From: [Eubacterium] infirmum
Lineage (GTDB): Bacteria > Bacillota > Clostridia > Peptostreptococcales > Anaerovoracaceae
Reading direction: 5' to 3'
Length of the DNA stretch: 64,000 bases
Assembly: GCA_900450455.1 (NCBI GenBank)
Contig: UGGN01000001.1
Coordinates: 124,001-188,000 of the forward strand
The notes beneath the pieces were generated by a model. That model saw nothing but the letters and a program-made list of their open reading frames with translations. It was not told where the DNA came from and searched no databases. Shown here one piece after another: positions 1 through 8,726 of this stretch. Numbering within the stretch: position 1 is the stretch's first letter; each line of letters starts with the position of its first letter. A program made the translations under genes and the position numbers.

Positions 1-1473
1 AATAGGGGCATCTTTCATGATAGCCCTCGCTATGGATATACGTTGTTTCTCGCCTCCGGAAAGAGAAGCGCCATTTTCCACGATAATGGTATCATATCCG
101 TCGGGTAGGGCCGTAATGAAGTCGTGGCAGCAAGCCTTCTTTGCAGCAGCTATTACATCGTCCATAGGTGCATCCGGTTTCCCGAAGCGAATATTATTGG
201 CAATCGTATCATGGAATAAGAATACATTTTGAAATACAAAACTAAAGTTCTCCATTAAGGAGTCCATCGAATATTCTTTAACATTCTTCCCGTCAAGCGA
301 TACTGTACCATTGTTCACATCCCAGAATCGAGCTATCAAATGACAGAGCGTAGTCTTACCGCCACCGGATGGTCCTACAAAGGCAGATATTGTTTTTTCA
401 GATATACAGAGTGATACATCGTCAATAATCTTTTTTTTATCATAAGCAAAGTCAATGTTAGATACATTGATGTTATTCGTCTGTGGTACAACATTATCAC
501 CGGAAATATCCATTGGTTCAAGATCCAATACTTCCCTGCCACGATCAACACACAGATCAACTACTCGAAGTAGCGAGGAATACGCGCCCATTGATTCCAA
601 TCCGGAAAAAACAATAAATGACATGATCATCATGATGATTGCCGTGAGCAATTCCATTGTGCCGTTAAGATAAAAACCTATTGATGCAATCAGGATAGAA
701 ACACCGGTCAACTTCAGCACGATATTTTGGAACGGTATATATCGATTACAGATCATTTCAAGCTTTGTATTCGTATTAGATGCTTCTTGTATGGTATTGT
801 CAAGTTTTTTCCTTGCTTTACCGACTATGTTGTAAGCCCTCACTTCCGAGATACCTTGAACATATTCCAAAACACCGGAAATTACCTTTGTGTCTACCTC
901 CACTTTTTTCACGGCTGTTTCCTCGTTTGCTTTACGCATGGCTCGATTGATAAAAGCAAACACTGAAATTCCGACAATGCAGATGAGACCAATTCTCCAG
1001 TCAAAAACGAGAATTAAAAGAACAATGATTGCGGTGTTCAAAATGCCCTGAGTCGTAAGCATAACGACACGAGTTGCCACATCACCAAGCTGCTCCATGA
1101 TATTGGTTGTGATAGTTGTGATTTCACCAAGACTGTTTTCGTTAAAATACCCCATCGGCAGGTATCTCAAATGTTCCGCTATTTCAATTCGCTTTCCTGC
1201 ACATTCACGATATCCGGCTTTGCACTGCTGCATTGTCGAAATGCCACGGAAGAAGGACTCTAAAATAACTGAAACAAGTAAAATTAAAAACCCAATAAGT
1301 ATTCTGCTACCGGATATGGCACCGGACAAGAATCCGTCAAGTATCAAATAAATAGCCGGAAACTTTGCCGCTTCGCAGATAGCAATAAATACACCGACAG
1401 CAAGTGCATGATAAAACATGTGACGGTTCTTATCTTCACAAAAATCAAAGAATTTTTTTAAGATTGCAATCAT
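1..1473 (-). CDS. ABC half-transporter (exporter fold, permease-ATPase), 3' end outside window
   Basis: This gene encodes a membrane domain followed by an ATPase on one chain; 491 codons are visible and the C-terminus runs off the window. The membrane part fills roughly residues 10-300. The ATPase shows Walker A GPSGGGKTT near residue 368 and the signature LSGGEKQR near 472. The start is ATG 1473, which has GGAGG eight to ten bases upstream; its ATGA overlaps the stop of the preceding transporter gene, so the two are translationally coupled and probably form a heterodimer. Pairs of this type next to an ECF transporter and an AraC regulator resemble IrtA/IrtB and YbtP/YbtQ, which import iron-siderophores despite an exporter fold. 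That substrate is inference; peptide or drug export is the alternative. Confidence 0.88.
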   Translation of the reverse strand, partial: MIAILKKFFDFCEDKNRHMFYHALAVGVFIAICEAAKFPAIYLILDGFLSGAISGSRILIGFLILLVSVILESFFRGISTMQQCKAGYRECAGKRIEIAEHLRYLPMGYFNENSLGEITTITTNIMEQLGDVATRVVMLTTQGILNTAIIVLLILVFDWRIGLICIVGISVFAFINRAMRKANEETAVKKVEVDTKVISGVLEYVQGISEVRAYNIVGKARKKLDNTIQEASNTNTKLEMICNRYIPFQNIVLKLTGVSILIASIGFYLNGTMELLTAIIMMIMSFIVFSGLESMGAYSSLLRVVDLCVDRGREVLDLEPMDISGDNVVPQTNNINVSNIDFAYDKKKIIDDVSLCISEKTISAFVGPSGGGKTTLCHLIARFWDVNNGTVSLDGKNVKEYSMDSLMENFSFVFQNVFLFHDTIANNIRFGKPDAPMDDVIAAAKKACCHDFITALPDGYDTIIVENGASLSGGEKQRISIARAIMKDAPI

Positions 1474-3245
1474 GCCAATGTACCTCCTTCCATTTCATCT
1501 ACATCCTTTGCGTAAACATGAGCATCCCACATATTTCGATACAGCTCGCAAGAGTTGAGAAGTTCTGTATGCGTACCTTTTGCCTCAACATTACCGTCGT
1601 TTATAACAACAATCTGATCAGAATCAATAATTGTAGATAGTCTATGCGCAATCACGATCAGTGTTTTTCCTTTGGAAAGCTCAGAAACCGATTTCTGAAT
1701 AATGGCTTCATTTTCAGGATCGGTATAAGCGGTTGCCTCATCAAGAATCAAAATCGGTGCGTTTTTCATCATTGCCCGAGCGATAGAAATTCGCTGTCTT
1801 TCTCCTCCGGATAAATGTGCTCCACTGCCACCTGCGACTGTGTCAAAGCCGTTCTCCAAATTCATGATAAAGTCATAGCATCCACTTTTTTTGGAGACCT
1901 CTTCTACCTCGGCATCTGTGGCAGAAGGTCTTCCCATTCGTATATTTTCGCGAACCGATATATCAAACAGGAAGCTATCCTGCGAAACATATGCAATTTG
2001 TGTATTGTAGTCGGAAATGGACATATCCCTTATATCGATATTCCCGATTTTAATACTTCCGTTTTTGACATCCCAAAGTGATGCAATGAGTCTCGCTATC
2101 GTCGATTTTCCGCTGCCGCTCGGACCCACCAGTGCGAGAACGCTGCCATCCGGAATGTTGAGATCAATTCCGTGAAGAATCTCCTTATCCCCATATCCGA
2201 AATGAACATTTTGCAGAGTGATACCGTGGTTTTCAGGCAGACTTACACTTGTACCGGGACGTTCGAGTTCCGGCAGTTCTAAAATGTTACTGATTTCTTT
2301 AAAAATGGATGTCGCCTTTGTCACATCATCGTTATAACTCATCACCGTAATAAGTGGTGTAATCAGTCCACAGGATAGAATTACAGTCATGATGAAATCG
2401 GGCAGTGACAAGGACCCGTGCATTGTGAATATAGCGCCGATTGGCAAAACAGCAAGCAGTGTAGCCGGAGTTATTACCATACCAAGAGAGAATGGTACGA
2501 TACAGTCATACATCCAATCAATAAAACTGTTTGAGTTTTTTTGGGCGGCATCTGCAAACCTTTGATACGAGCTTTGCACTTTTCCGAATGCCTTAATGAC
2601 CTCGATGCCACCGATATATTCTACCGCCGTATCGTTTAGCTCTTTCGTGGTATCCTGTGTCTTTTGAAACCTTATACTGCTGTCCTTAAACATCCATACC
2701 ATTGCAATCACCGCAACAGGGAGTGTGGCGAGTGAGAGCAATGCAATTCGCCAGTCGATAGTTAGAATGTAGATGAACAGCATGATTGGTGCACAGAGAT
2801 TGGCTGTAAACTCCGGTACGACATGTGCTAAAGTCGGCTCCATTGAATCCGTACGTTCACAGATGATGTTCTTAAGTGCTCCGGAAGGCATTCCCTGTAC
2901 TGTTCCAAGCGGTAAACGGGACAGTTTATCGACAAGTGCAATTCGAACATTACCAATTAGCTTAAACGTCATTTTATGCGAGGTCTTAGTGGATAATGTA
3001 TGAAAAAACACACGCAGAATCCAAAATATTGCCATAATGAGTCCTTCTCTAAGATAAATGTTAAAATCTTGCTCTCCCGACAAAAGTTTCTTTACCATAT
3101 CGCCCATCAAAGCGTAGGGTGCAAGGGAAAACGCGACCCCGACTACGGCAAATACAATGCTTTTAATGTATGAACCCTTGTACTCACCCGCAAATTGGAA
3201 GATGTAATCCAAGATTCCTTTCTGTTTTTTAGTTTTAGCATCCAT
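1470..3245 (-). CDS. ABC half-transporter (exporter fold, permease-ATPase)
   Basis: The product is 591 residues: a six-helix ABC transporter membrane domain over about residues 15-310, then an ATPase with Walker A GPSGSGKST near 375, signature LSGGERQR near 479 and Walker B ILILDEAT. I chose ATG 3245 because AAGGAGGG lies eight bases upstream; a longer frame to 3290 would overlap the regulator gene and lacks a comparable site. It follows the AraC-type gene by 19 bases and overlaps the next half-transporter by four bases (ATGA). It is likely one half of a heterodimer with that neighbour. Role in siderophore-type metal uptake is inferred from context only. Confidence 0.9.
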   Translation of the reverse strand: MDAKTKKQKGILDYIFQFAGEYKGSYIKSIVFAVVGVAFSLAPYALMGDMVKKLLSGEQDFNIYLREGLIMAIFWILRVFFHTLSTKTSHKMTFKLIGNVRIALVDKLSRLPLGTVQGMPSGALKNIICERTDSMEPTLAHVVPEFTANLCAPIMLFIYILTIDWRIALLSLATLPVAVIAMVWMFKDSSIRFQKTQDTTKELNDTAVEYIGGIEVIKAFGKVQSSYQRFADAAQKNSNSFIDWMYDCIVPFSLGMVITPATLLAVLPIGAIFTMHGSLSLPDFIMTVILSCGLITPLITVMSYNDDVTKATSIFKEISNILELPELERPGTSVSLPENHGITLQNVHFGYGDKEILHGIDLNIPDGSVLALVGPSGSGKSTIARLIASLWDVKNGSIKIGNIDIRDMSISDYNTQIAYVSQDSFLFDISVRENIRMGRPSATDAEVEEVSKKSGCYDFIMNLENGFDTVAGGSGAHLSGGERQRISIARAMMKNAPILILDEATAYTDPENEAIIQKSVSELSKGKTLIVIAHRLSTIIDSDQIVVINDGNVEAKGTHTELLNSCELYRNMWDAHVYAKDVDEMEGGTLA

Positions 3246-3264
3246 AATAAAATCCCTCCTTTGC

Positions 3265-4287
3265 TTAATGTTTCTGATTTCGATATTCATTCGGTGTCAT
3301 ACCGCACATTTTCTTAAAAACCGCACCAAATTTCGCCTGACTTTTATAACCGACCGCCTCTGCAATATCGCAAATGGTCATATCGTCACGTTCTGTTAGA
3401 TACTCTCTGGCTCTTCCAATGCGATATTCTTTCAGCCACGTACAAAGAGGTTTCCCGTAAAGGCTCTTAAAACAGCCCTTAAGTGCTGTCTGTGAAATAT
3501 CAAATGTCTCCGACAAATTTTTGATAGTGTAATCCTGATCCATGTTTTCAGAGATTAACTTTTGTACCGCCCGTGTTTTTTCAACCTTATCCTTGTAGAA
3601 GTAAGTTCCTCCATCTTTCGTTTCCCTTGCATCCATCACGGAAAGGCAGACCAGCATTTCTAAAACTTTCGTGCGGAAATACGGAAATTTCGCATTTTCC
3701 GGCACACGATACAGATCGGTAAACAAACGCTTTAAGGTCTCATTCTCCTGAATAATGAAATACCCGTCATTGTCGCAGAATTTTTTTCGTATGGCTTTCA
3801 AATCGATGGGGATACCTGCGGCGTTCTCTTCTAAAGCTTTTTCTGCAAGGGAGCTGACAAAGCCTATTGTGATGCCGTGGTAATGGTTCGTCGGAAAGTA
3901 GGACATGCCTTTATGGTGGACACGCGAATCAATGCAGATATTTCCCGTTTTTTTCATGCAGCATCTCCCGTTATCCAACTCCATGGTAATATTGCCCTCA
4001 CGGCAATAATCTACTGCAAGCATCGTATCCACCGCTTGGTACATAGAATGGTACTGCGACATATGAAAATCATTATACATAAGAAAAATGCCGTCAAAGA
4101 CCTGATAAAGAACCATATCACCCTCGCCGGTCTCATTTTCAAGCCGTATGACAACGCATTCTTCTGTCTGTGCGAGGATACGGTATTCACCAAGCTCTCC
4201 AAAATTATGGAATGTTTTCCATAATGCGCCCGGTATTTTGTTAGGATCGCCTTCTGATTCCTTAAAGATTGAGGTGTTGTATTTCAT
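3265..4287 (-). CDS. AraC family transcriptional regulator
   Basis: A 340-residue protein with a C-terminal double helix-turn-helix of AraC/XylS type (about residues 240-338), including the typical second-helix stretch around CDIAEAVGYKS and the terminal MTPNEYR. The N-terminal 230 residues are a probable ligand-sensing region. ATG 4287 was chosen over an upstream in-frame codon because GGAGG precedes it and it starts one base after the stop of the ECF ATPase gene. The layout resembles YbtA-type regulators that sit with siderophore transporter genes and activate them in response to the ferric chelate. It probably controls its own operon; the ligand is unknown. Confidence 0.88.
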   Translation of the reverse strand: MKYNTSIFKESEGDPNKIPGALWKTFHNFGELGEYRILAQTEECVVIRLENETGEGDMVLYQVFDGIFLMYNDFHMSQYHSMYQAVDTMLAVDYCREGNITMELDNGRCCMKKTGNICIDSRVHHKGMSYFPTNHYHGITIGFVSSLAEKALEENAAGIPIDLKAIRKKFCDNDGYFIIQENETLKRLFTDLYRVPENAKFPYFRTKVLEMLVCLSVMDARETKDGGTYFYKDKVEKTRAVQKLISENMDQDYTIKNLSETFDISQTALKGCFKSLYGKPLCTWLKEYRIGRAREYLTERDDMTICDIAEAVGYKSQAKFGAVFKKMCGMTPNEYRNQKH

Positions 4288-4288
4288 G

Positions 4289-5692
4289 TTATGCCTCCTC
4301 CATACGAATAACGTCGTCACAGCAGTGCTTAATAAACTCACTGTCATGAGTCACAGTAATTACAGTTCTTCCTTCTTCTTTTAGTCTATTCAAAATGCGC
4401 GCTATAACGAGCATCTGAGCATATCCCAGTCCGCTCGTCGGCTCATCCAGCAGCAGGATTGGCAGCTTCGAGGCAATAGCACAGGCAAGTGCGATTCGCT
4501 GCTTTTGACCGCCGGAAAGCGACATAGGATGCCTATTTGCAAGGGATGTCAATCCGACTTCGGCAAGGATTTCTTTTGCCTCCTCCTTATTCTCATTTGG
4601 CTGACTTATAAGTATCTCGTCAAGAACCGACTCGGTGAACAGCTGGTGGTTCACGTCCTGCATAACCATGAATATCATGCCGATTCGCTTTTTGTAAGTG
4701 TATGAAACTCCGTTCAGTGCCATGATGCCGTCATTCTTTCGGATGCCGCATACTGATTCCAAAAATGTGGTTTTCCCTGCACCATTGGCACCAACAATAG
4801 CTGTAACCTTATTTATGTGGATTTTCATTTCAGGGATAGAATATATCTCCTGTTTTTTGTTATAGGAGTAGTGAAAATTTTTAAGGCAAATGCATTCTTC
4901 TGCTTTCATAGCACATTCTGAGATTTTCTTCACCATATTTGTTGGAGGAATTCTTTGCATTGACCGTAGCCCATATCGCGCGGCATCTTCCTCTGTAAAA
5001 CCGGTTATTTCACCGTGATGCAGATCTTTTTTTATAGACCCGTTTTCCAGTATGATTACCCTATCCACCAAATCCCATACATAATTTATCCTATGCTCTG
5101 CGATGAGGATTGTCTTTCCCGCATATTTCCATGCGAGGAGTATCTTACGCAAGTTATCAGTCGCTTCATAGTCCAGATTTGCAGAGGGCTCGTCCAAAAG
5201 TAGAATTCCCGGTTGGAGCACATTCACAGATGCGCATGCGATTTTCTGTTTTTCTCCGCCTGAAAGCTCAAAAATACTCCGATTCATTAGTGATTCAATA
5301 TGAAAGTTTTTAACTGTTTTAGATATGCGCGCTATAATTTCATCCTCCGGCAATCCTAAGTTCTCCGGACCGAACGCAAGCTCACTGGTCGTGTCCACAT
5401 TAAAGAACTGCGAACGGGGATTTTGAAAGACCGTGCCGATTTTTCCCGCCTGTTCTTCTATCCTTCGCCCATTAATATCCTGATCGTCTATCCTGATGAT
5501 ACCATTGACAATTCCGCTGTAAAACTCCGGAATCAGGCCATTTAAGAGGCGGAGTAGCGTAGTTTTTCCGCACCCGGAGGGACCTGTTAACAAAACAAAT
5601 TCTCCGGGATTCACGGTTAAAGAAAGGTTAGAAAGGCTTTTTTCTTCAGGTGTTGCGTCATAGGAGAAACTGACTTTTTCAAGCTCAATCAT
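4289..5692 (-). CDS. ECF transporter ATPase, two fused ABC cassettes
   Basis: One 467-residue chain carries two ABC ATPase domains: Walker A GPSGCGKTT near residue 40 with signature LSGGEKQK, and a second Walker A GANGAGKTT near 306 with signature LSGGQKQR. In most ECF transporters EcfA and EcfA' are separate proteins; fused versions are common in YkoD-like systems dedicated to one substrate. ATG 5692 is supported by the ATGA overlap with the upstream T-component gene and a GGGGGTG stretch six bases upstream. It should energise the adjacent T and S components. The dedicated (group I) arrangement suggests a single substrate. Confidence 0.9.
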   Translation of the reverse strand: MIELEKVSFSYDATPEEKSLSNLSLTVNPGEFVLLTGPSGCGKTTLLRLLNGLIPEFYSGIVNGIIRIDDQDINGRRIEEQAGKIGTVFQNPRSQFFNVDTTSELAFGPENLGLPEDEIIARISKTVKNFHIESLMNRSIFELSGGEKQKIACASVNVLQPGILLLDEPSANLDYEATDNLRKILLAWKYAGKTILIAEHRINYVWDLVDRVIILENGSIKKDLHHGEITGFTEEDAARYGLRSMQRIPPTNMVKKISECAMKAEECICLKNFHYSYNKKQEIYSIPEMKIHINKVTAIVGANGAGKTTFLESVCGIRKNDGIMALNGVSYTYKKRIGMIFMVMQDVNHQLFTESVLDEILISQPNENKEEAKEILAEVGLTSLANRHPMSLSGGQKQRIALACAIASKLPILLLDEPTSGLGYAQMLVIARILNRLKEEGRTVITVTHDSEFIKHCCDDVIRMEEA

Positions 5693-6414
5693 GCAAACAC
5701 CCCCAACCCCCAGTAAATCAACATCGCTGCCACAAGCAAAAAGAAAATCCAATCAAGCCTGCCGAATCCGATGTGGCAGATATTTGTCCTTTTTTTCTGA
5801 CTGTTAAGCCCTCTTGTAAGTGCAGAGGCTGATAGCTCCTCTCCTATCTTCGCTGTACAGGTAATCATGGGCACAATGCGATATTCCAGTATCTGCACCA
5901 TTTTTCCACCACCGAAACGGATGTCGCGCATCTTCATGGCAGCACGGATGGAGTTGTTTTCTTCACGGATTGTCGGAAAAAATCGAAACATTACACACAT
6001 TGGGATTGTCAAAGCATCCGGCATATGCAGCTTATCCATTGCAGCCTTGAACTCACTGACTGTAGTAGTATTGATGACATACACACCTGTCAGATATGCC
6101 GGAAAGAATCGTCCCACAATCATGATTAAAATCAATATTATGCTTGCCGGTATCCCTCTTACATAAGGAAAAATCAGGACTTCCAAAATATAAATAATAG
6201 CAATTACAATCAAGCCTATGATGCAGTTCTTATATCTTTTTGCTGTAACGAGCAATAGAAAGGGTAAAACTGTGAAAATAGTTCTAAACCAAAACAGGCG
6301 CTCTCCTCCTGCAGATGCAAGAACAAGAATTGCTTCCATGAATACGATAAGGAGCTTTGTCCTTGGATCAAGTAGGCTCTTTTTCTTATATTGTGTGCAA
6401 TTTTCATTGTTCAT
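5689..6414 (-). CDS. ECF transporter transmembrane (T) component, CbiQ/EcfT family
   Basis: A 241-residue integral membrane protein starting with the usual SLLDPRTKLL motif of EcfT/CbiQ proteins, followed by four to five hydrophobic segments. The cytoplasmic coupling region contains two Ala-Arg-Gly-like motifs, seen here as AAMKMRDIR and ASALTRGL, which contact the ATPases. The gene overlaps both neighbours by four bases, so S, T and A are made from one coupled message. It connects the ATPase to the substrate-binding S component. Confidence 0.88.
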   Translation of the reverse strand: MNNENCTQYKKKSLLDPRTKLLIVFMEAILVLASAGGERLFWFRTIFTVLPFLLLVTAKRYKNCIIGLIVIAIIYILEVLIFPYVRGIPASIILILIMIVGRFFPAYLTGVYVINTTTVSEFKAAMDKLHMPDALTIPMCVMFRFFPTIREENNSIRAAMKMRDIRFGGGKMVQILEYRIVPMITCTAKIGEELSASALTRGLNSQKKRTNICHIGFGRLDWIFFLLVAAMLIYWGLGVFA

Positions 6415-7004
6415 GCGATACCGGCTCTTTCAAAGTGTTTTTTCAGGAGAGATTTTCCAATAAAGCCTCCGATAATTCCGCAGACTAAAGTTGCAGCAAG
6501 AAGAATAAGGAACATCCAGTTCGGCGTATATCTCATGACTGCATCTGCGTACTCCTGACCATAGTTAGTTCTGCTTGCAAAATACTGCTCCCTCTGAAAA
6601 AAAAGCGGCAGATAGTTTCCGCATGCCCAGAGTGAGAATATGCCCGCTGTCAAAATAGCCGACCTCATACTTTTGTATTTACCGCTGAAATATATAAACT
6701 CTGCAATCAAACCTGTAACGATAGAAAAGGGGATAGGCATCCAAGTCATACCTGTGATAAACATCAAAATACCCATAATCGTACTCATAATGAGAATCAT
6801 GCCGGGCTTTTTTACCTTGGTTAGAAACAACATAAATGGGATTCCACCGATAATTCCTATCATGGATGATAATAGAACAAGAAAAATCGGAATGAGACCC
6901 GTCATAGCCAAGACCATTACAATAACAAAATAGATAGCTGTATAAATGCCAATGTTTATGAAGTCTCGTCCGTTCAATTTGTTTACTGATTCCTGTTTAC
7001 TCAT
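6411..7004 (-). CDS. ECF transporter S component, MptD/Trep_Strep family
   Basis: A 197-residue hydrophobic protein with about six membrane segments. It resembles the Trep_Strep (TIGR02185, MptD-like) group of putative substrate-specific components, whose ligand is not firmly known. ATG 7004 has AGAAGGGAT nine bases upstream; an in-frame codon at 7058 is inside the promoter region and is unlikely. It is the first gene of the six-gene minus-strand operon, directly upstream of the T and fused A components. Its position with IrtAB/YbtPQ-like transporters and an AraC regulator favours a metal chelate or small cofactor as ligand, but this is inference. Confidence 0.8.
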   Translation of the reverse strand: MSKQESVNKLNGRDFINIGIYTAIYFVIVMVLAMTGLIPIFLVLLSSMIGIIGGIPFMLFLTKVKKPGMILIMSTIMGILMFITGMTWMPIPFSIVTGLIAEFIYFSGKYKSMRSAILTAGIFSLWACGNYLPLFFQREQYFASRTNYGQEYADAVMRYTPNWMFLILLAATLVCGIIGGFIGKSLLKKHFERAGIA

Positions 7005-7034
7005 ATTAATTCGATCCCTTCTACATTCTATTAA

Positions 7035-7068
7035 GTTAGCCAAAACTAACGCTTTCAATTTAGTATAA
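7035..7068 (-). promoter_or_regulatory. Candidate promoter/operator of the ECF operon
   Basis: On the minus strand a TATACT box lies at about 7059-7064. Just downstream is an inverted repeat with five-base arms (GTTAG at 7035-7039, CTAAC at 7046-7050), a possible site for the AraC-type regulator. The -35 element is weak, as expected for an activated promoter. This is pattern reading only. Confidence 0.35.
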
Positions 7069-7174
7069 CACCGGGTTTATATTCTTGTATATTCCATTTA
7101 GTCGTTTTTATTCCGTTTAGACGATAAACTTTTGCGGCTCCAGATTGATGTTCAGTTTCGCAAAAATGAGTATG

Positions 7175-7226
7175 AAAAAAACAGTGTTTATATACTTCTT
7201 TTTAAGAAGGAAAGATCACTGCTTTT
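7175..7226 (-). terminator. Terminator after plsC-like gene
   Basis: Read on the minus strand, GCAGTG pairs with CACTG, with a smaller AAG-rich hairpin inside, and a run of seven T follows. It ends the acyltransferase transcript. Confidence 0.6.
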
Positions 7227-7242
7227 ACAATTTCTTATTTAA

Positions 7243-7977
7243 TTAATTTGCGTCAGCTATTAAGCGCTCTTTTATTGCTTCCTCAATCTGATTTGGGAGA
7301 GCTGCGAGTGCCTTTCTGTCGAGTGAAGCGGTATCGATGGCAGGTAAAATTGTAACTTTTACGGTTTCGCCTTTTGATACTCTCTTCTTTTGCTCAAATA
7401 CCTTGTAGGTTCCGTCGATTACAACCGGAACTACGGGTGCCTTAGCCTTTGAGGCCAGCTTAAAGCTTCCAGGCTTAAAATCAGCCATTTCGTGTTTCTG
7501 ACTACGCGTTCCCTCAGGGAAGATAACAAGAGAAAAACCCTGATTAATCAAATCTACTCCTTGGTTTATAATCTTGAGGCTTTCTCTTACATCGCCTCTT
7601 TTGATGAAAAGTCCTCTAATCACATTGATCCACTTTCCGAGGAGCGGAACCTTGCTAAATTCATTCTTTGCGATGAATCCGGTCTGCTTACCGCTTACGG
7701 CATATAGGAGTGCCATTATATCAAAATAGGCCTGATGATTTGCGATGAATACGCAAGGACCTTCCGGAAGATTATCCTTACCGATAACCTCGTATTTTAT
7801 ATCAAAATGTTTAGATACATAGGCGGACCATCTTGCTGTAACTTCGGCGATAAGCCTTGCTTCTTCCTCTTGATTGCCAGCAGTTTTAGCTTTTTTAATT
7901 TTACTTCTGAAGGGCAAAAATTTTATTCCTGACCAAATGAGGAAGAAAATAGCACCTAAATTTCTTATTTTGTTCAC
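7243..7977 (-). CDS. 1-acyl-sn-glycerol-3-phosphate acyltransferase (PlsC family)
   Basis: A 244-residue acyltransferase with the catalytic NHQAYFD motif (the NHxxxxD box) near residue 80 and the substrate-binding FPEGTRS motif near 153, after an N-terminal hydrophobic anchor. It should transfer an acyl chain to lysophosphatidate to make phosphatidate at the membrane. The start is GTG 7977, supported by GGAGG six bases upstream. It is divergent from the PAP2 phosphatase gene, which acts on related lipids, and it ends in its own terminator. Confidence 0.9.
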   Translation of the reverse strand: MNKIRNLGAIFFLIWSGIKFLPFRSKIKKAKTAGNQEEEARLIAEVTARWSAYVSKHFDIKYEVIGKDNLPEGPCVFIANHQAYFDIMALLYAVSGKQTGFIAKNEFSKVPLLGKWINVIRGLFIKRGDVRESLKIINQGVDLINQGFSLVIFPEGTRSQKHEMADFKPGSFKLASKAKAPVVPVVIDGTYKVFEQKKRVSKGETVKVTILPAIDTASLDRKALAALPNQIEEAIKERLIADAN

Positions 7978-8072
7978 GCTAAACCTCCGTTTTTACTCCA
8001 TAATAATATACCATAAATGATATGGAAATATCTATATTTTAGGTTATAATATATGAAAAGGTTTGGGATGAT

Positions 8073-8723
8073 ATGAAAAATAGAAAATTTAAAATATATG
8101 GCGTAATAATTTTTATTGCAGTTCTCGTTTTCATAGGGGTCGCAGTAGGTGTGCAAACCGGTTATTTGGAGGACTTTGACGATGCCGTGCGTTACCGTGT
8201 TTACAACATGAGAAGTGAAAAGCAAACGATGTTTTGGAAATTCATAACTCATAGTGGCGATAGGGAGATTGTAATAATGCTCGGTATCGTATTGCTTTTG
8301 TTAAAATCACTGAGGAATAAGTATGGGGTTAAGTTTGCGATTGCAGCACTGTCTTCAACTGCCATATATCAAGGAATGAAGTATATATTTCAAAGACCAA
8401 GGCCGGATATTGCACTCAGGCTTATTGAGGAGAGTGAATACTCATTTCCTAGCGGTCACTCGATGAACTGTCTGGTGAGCTATGGAATTTTGGCGTATTT
8501 ACTTCTGAGGTATTGCGAAAATAGAAAGCTTGCGAAGCTACTTTCGATAGGCCTTGGCTTGATTATTATTTTGATAGGCTTAAGCAGGGTATATGTCGGA
8601 GTACACTTCCCAACAGATGTTATAGGTGGCTGGAGTCTGGGAATTGCAGTGCTTGTAGCGATGATGTACGCATTTGAGAAATTTGACGGCAGATATGAAA
8701 AATTATGCATGATGAAAGGATAG
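8073..8723 (+). CDS. PAP2-family membrane phosphatase
   Basis: A 216-residue protein with several membrane segments and the three phosphatase motifs of the PAP2 family: KYIFQRPRP, then FPSGHSMN, then SRVYVGVHFPTD. Members dephosphorylate phosphatidate, phosphatidylglycerol phosphate or undecaprenyl pyrophosphate on the outer membrane face; the substrate here cannot be told. A TATAAT box at 8045-8050 lies just upstream with a poor -35. The PucR-type gene follows three bases later, so they are probably co-transcribed. Confidence 0.88.
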   Translation: MKNRKFKIYGVIIFIAVLVFIGVAVGVQTGYLEDFDDAVRYRVYNMRSEKQTMFWKFITHSGDREIVIMLGIVLLLLKSLRNKYGVKFAIAALSSTAIYQGMKYIFQRPRPDIALRLIEESEYSFPSGHSMNCLVSYGILAYLLLRYCENRKLAKLLSIGLGLIIILIGLSRVYVGVHFPTDVIGGWSLGIAVLVAMMYAFEKFDGRYEKLCMMKG

Positions 8724-8726
8724 GTT

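Noticed and set aside
7974..8252. Minus-strand open frame of 92 codons upstream of the acyltransferase
   Set aside because: Overlaps the PAP2 gene and its promoter; the acyltransferase start at GTG 7977 has its own site.
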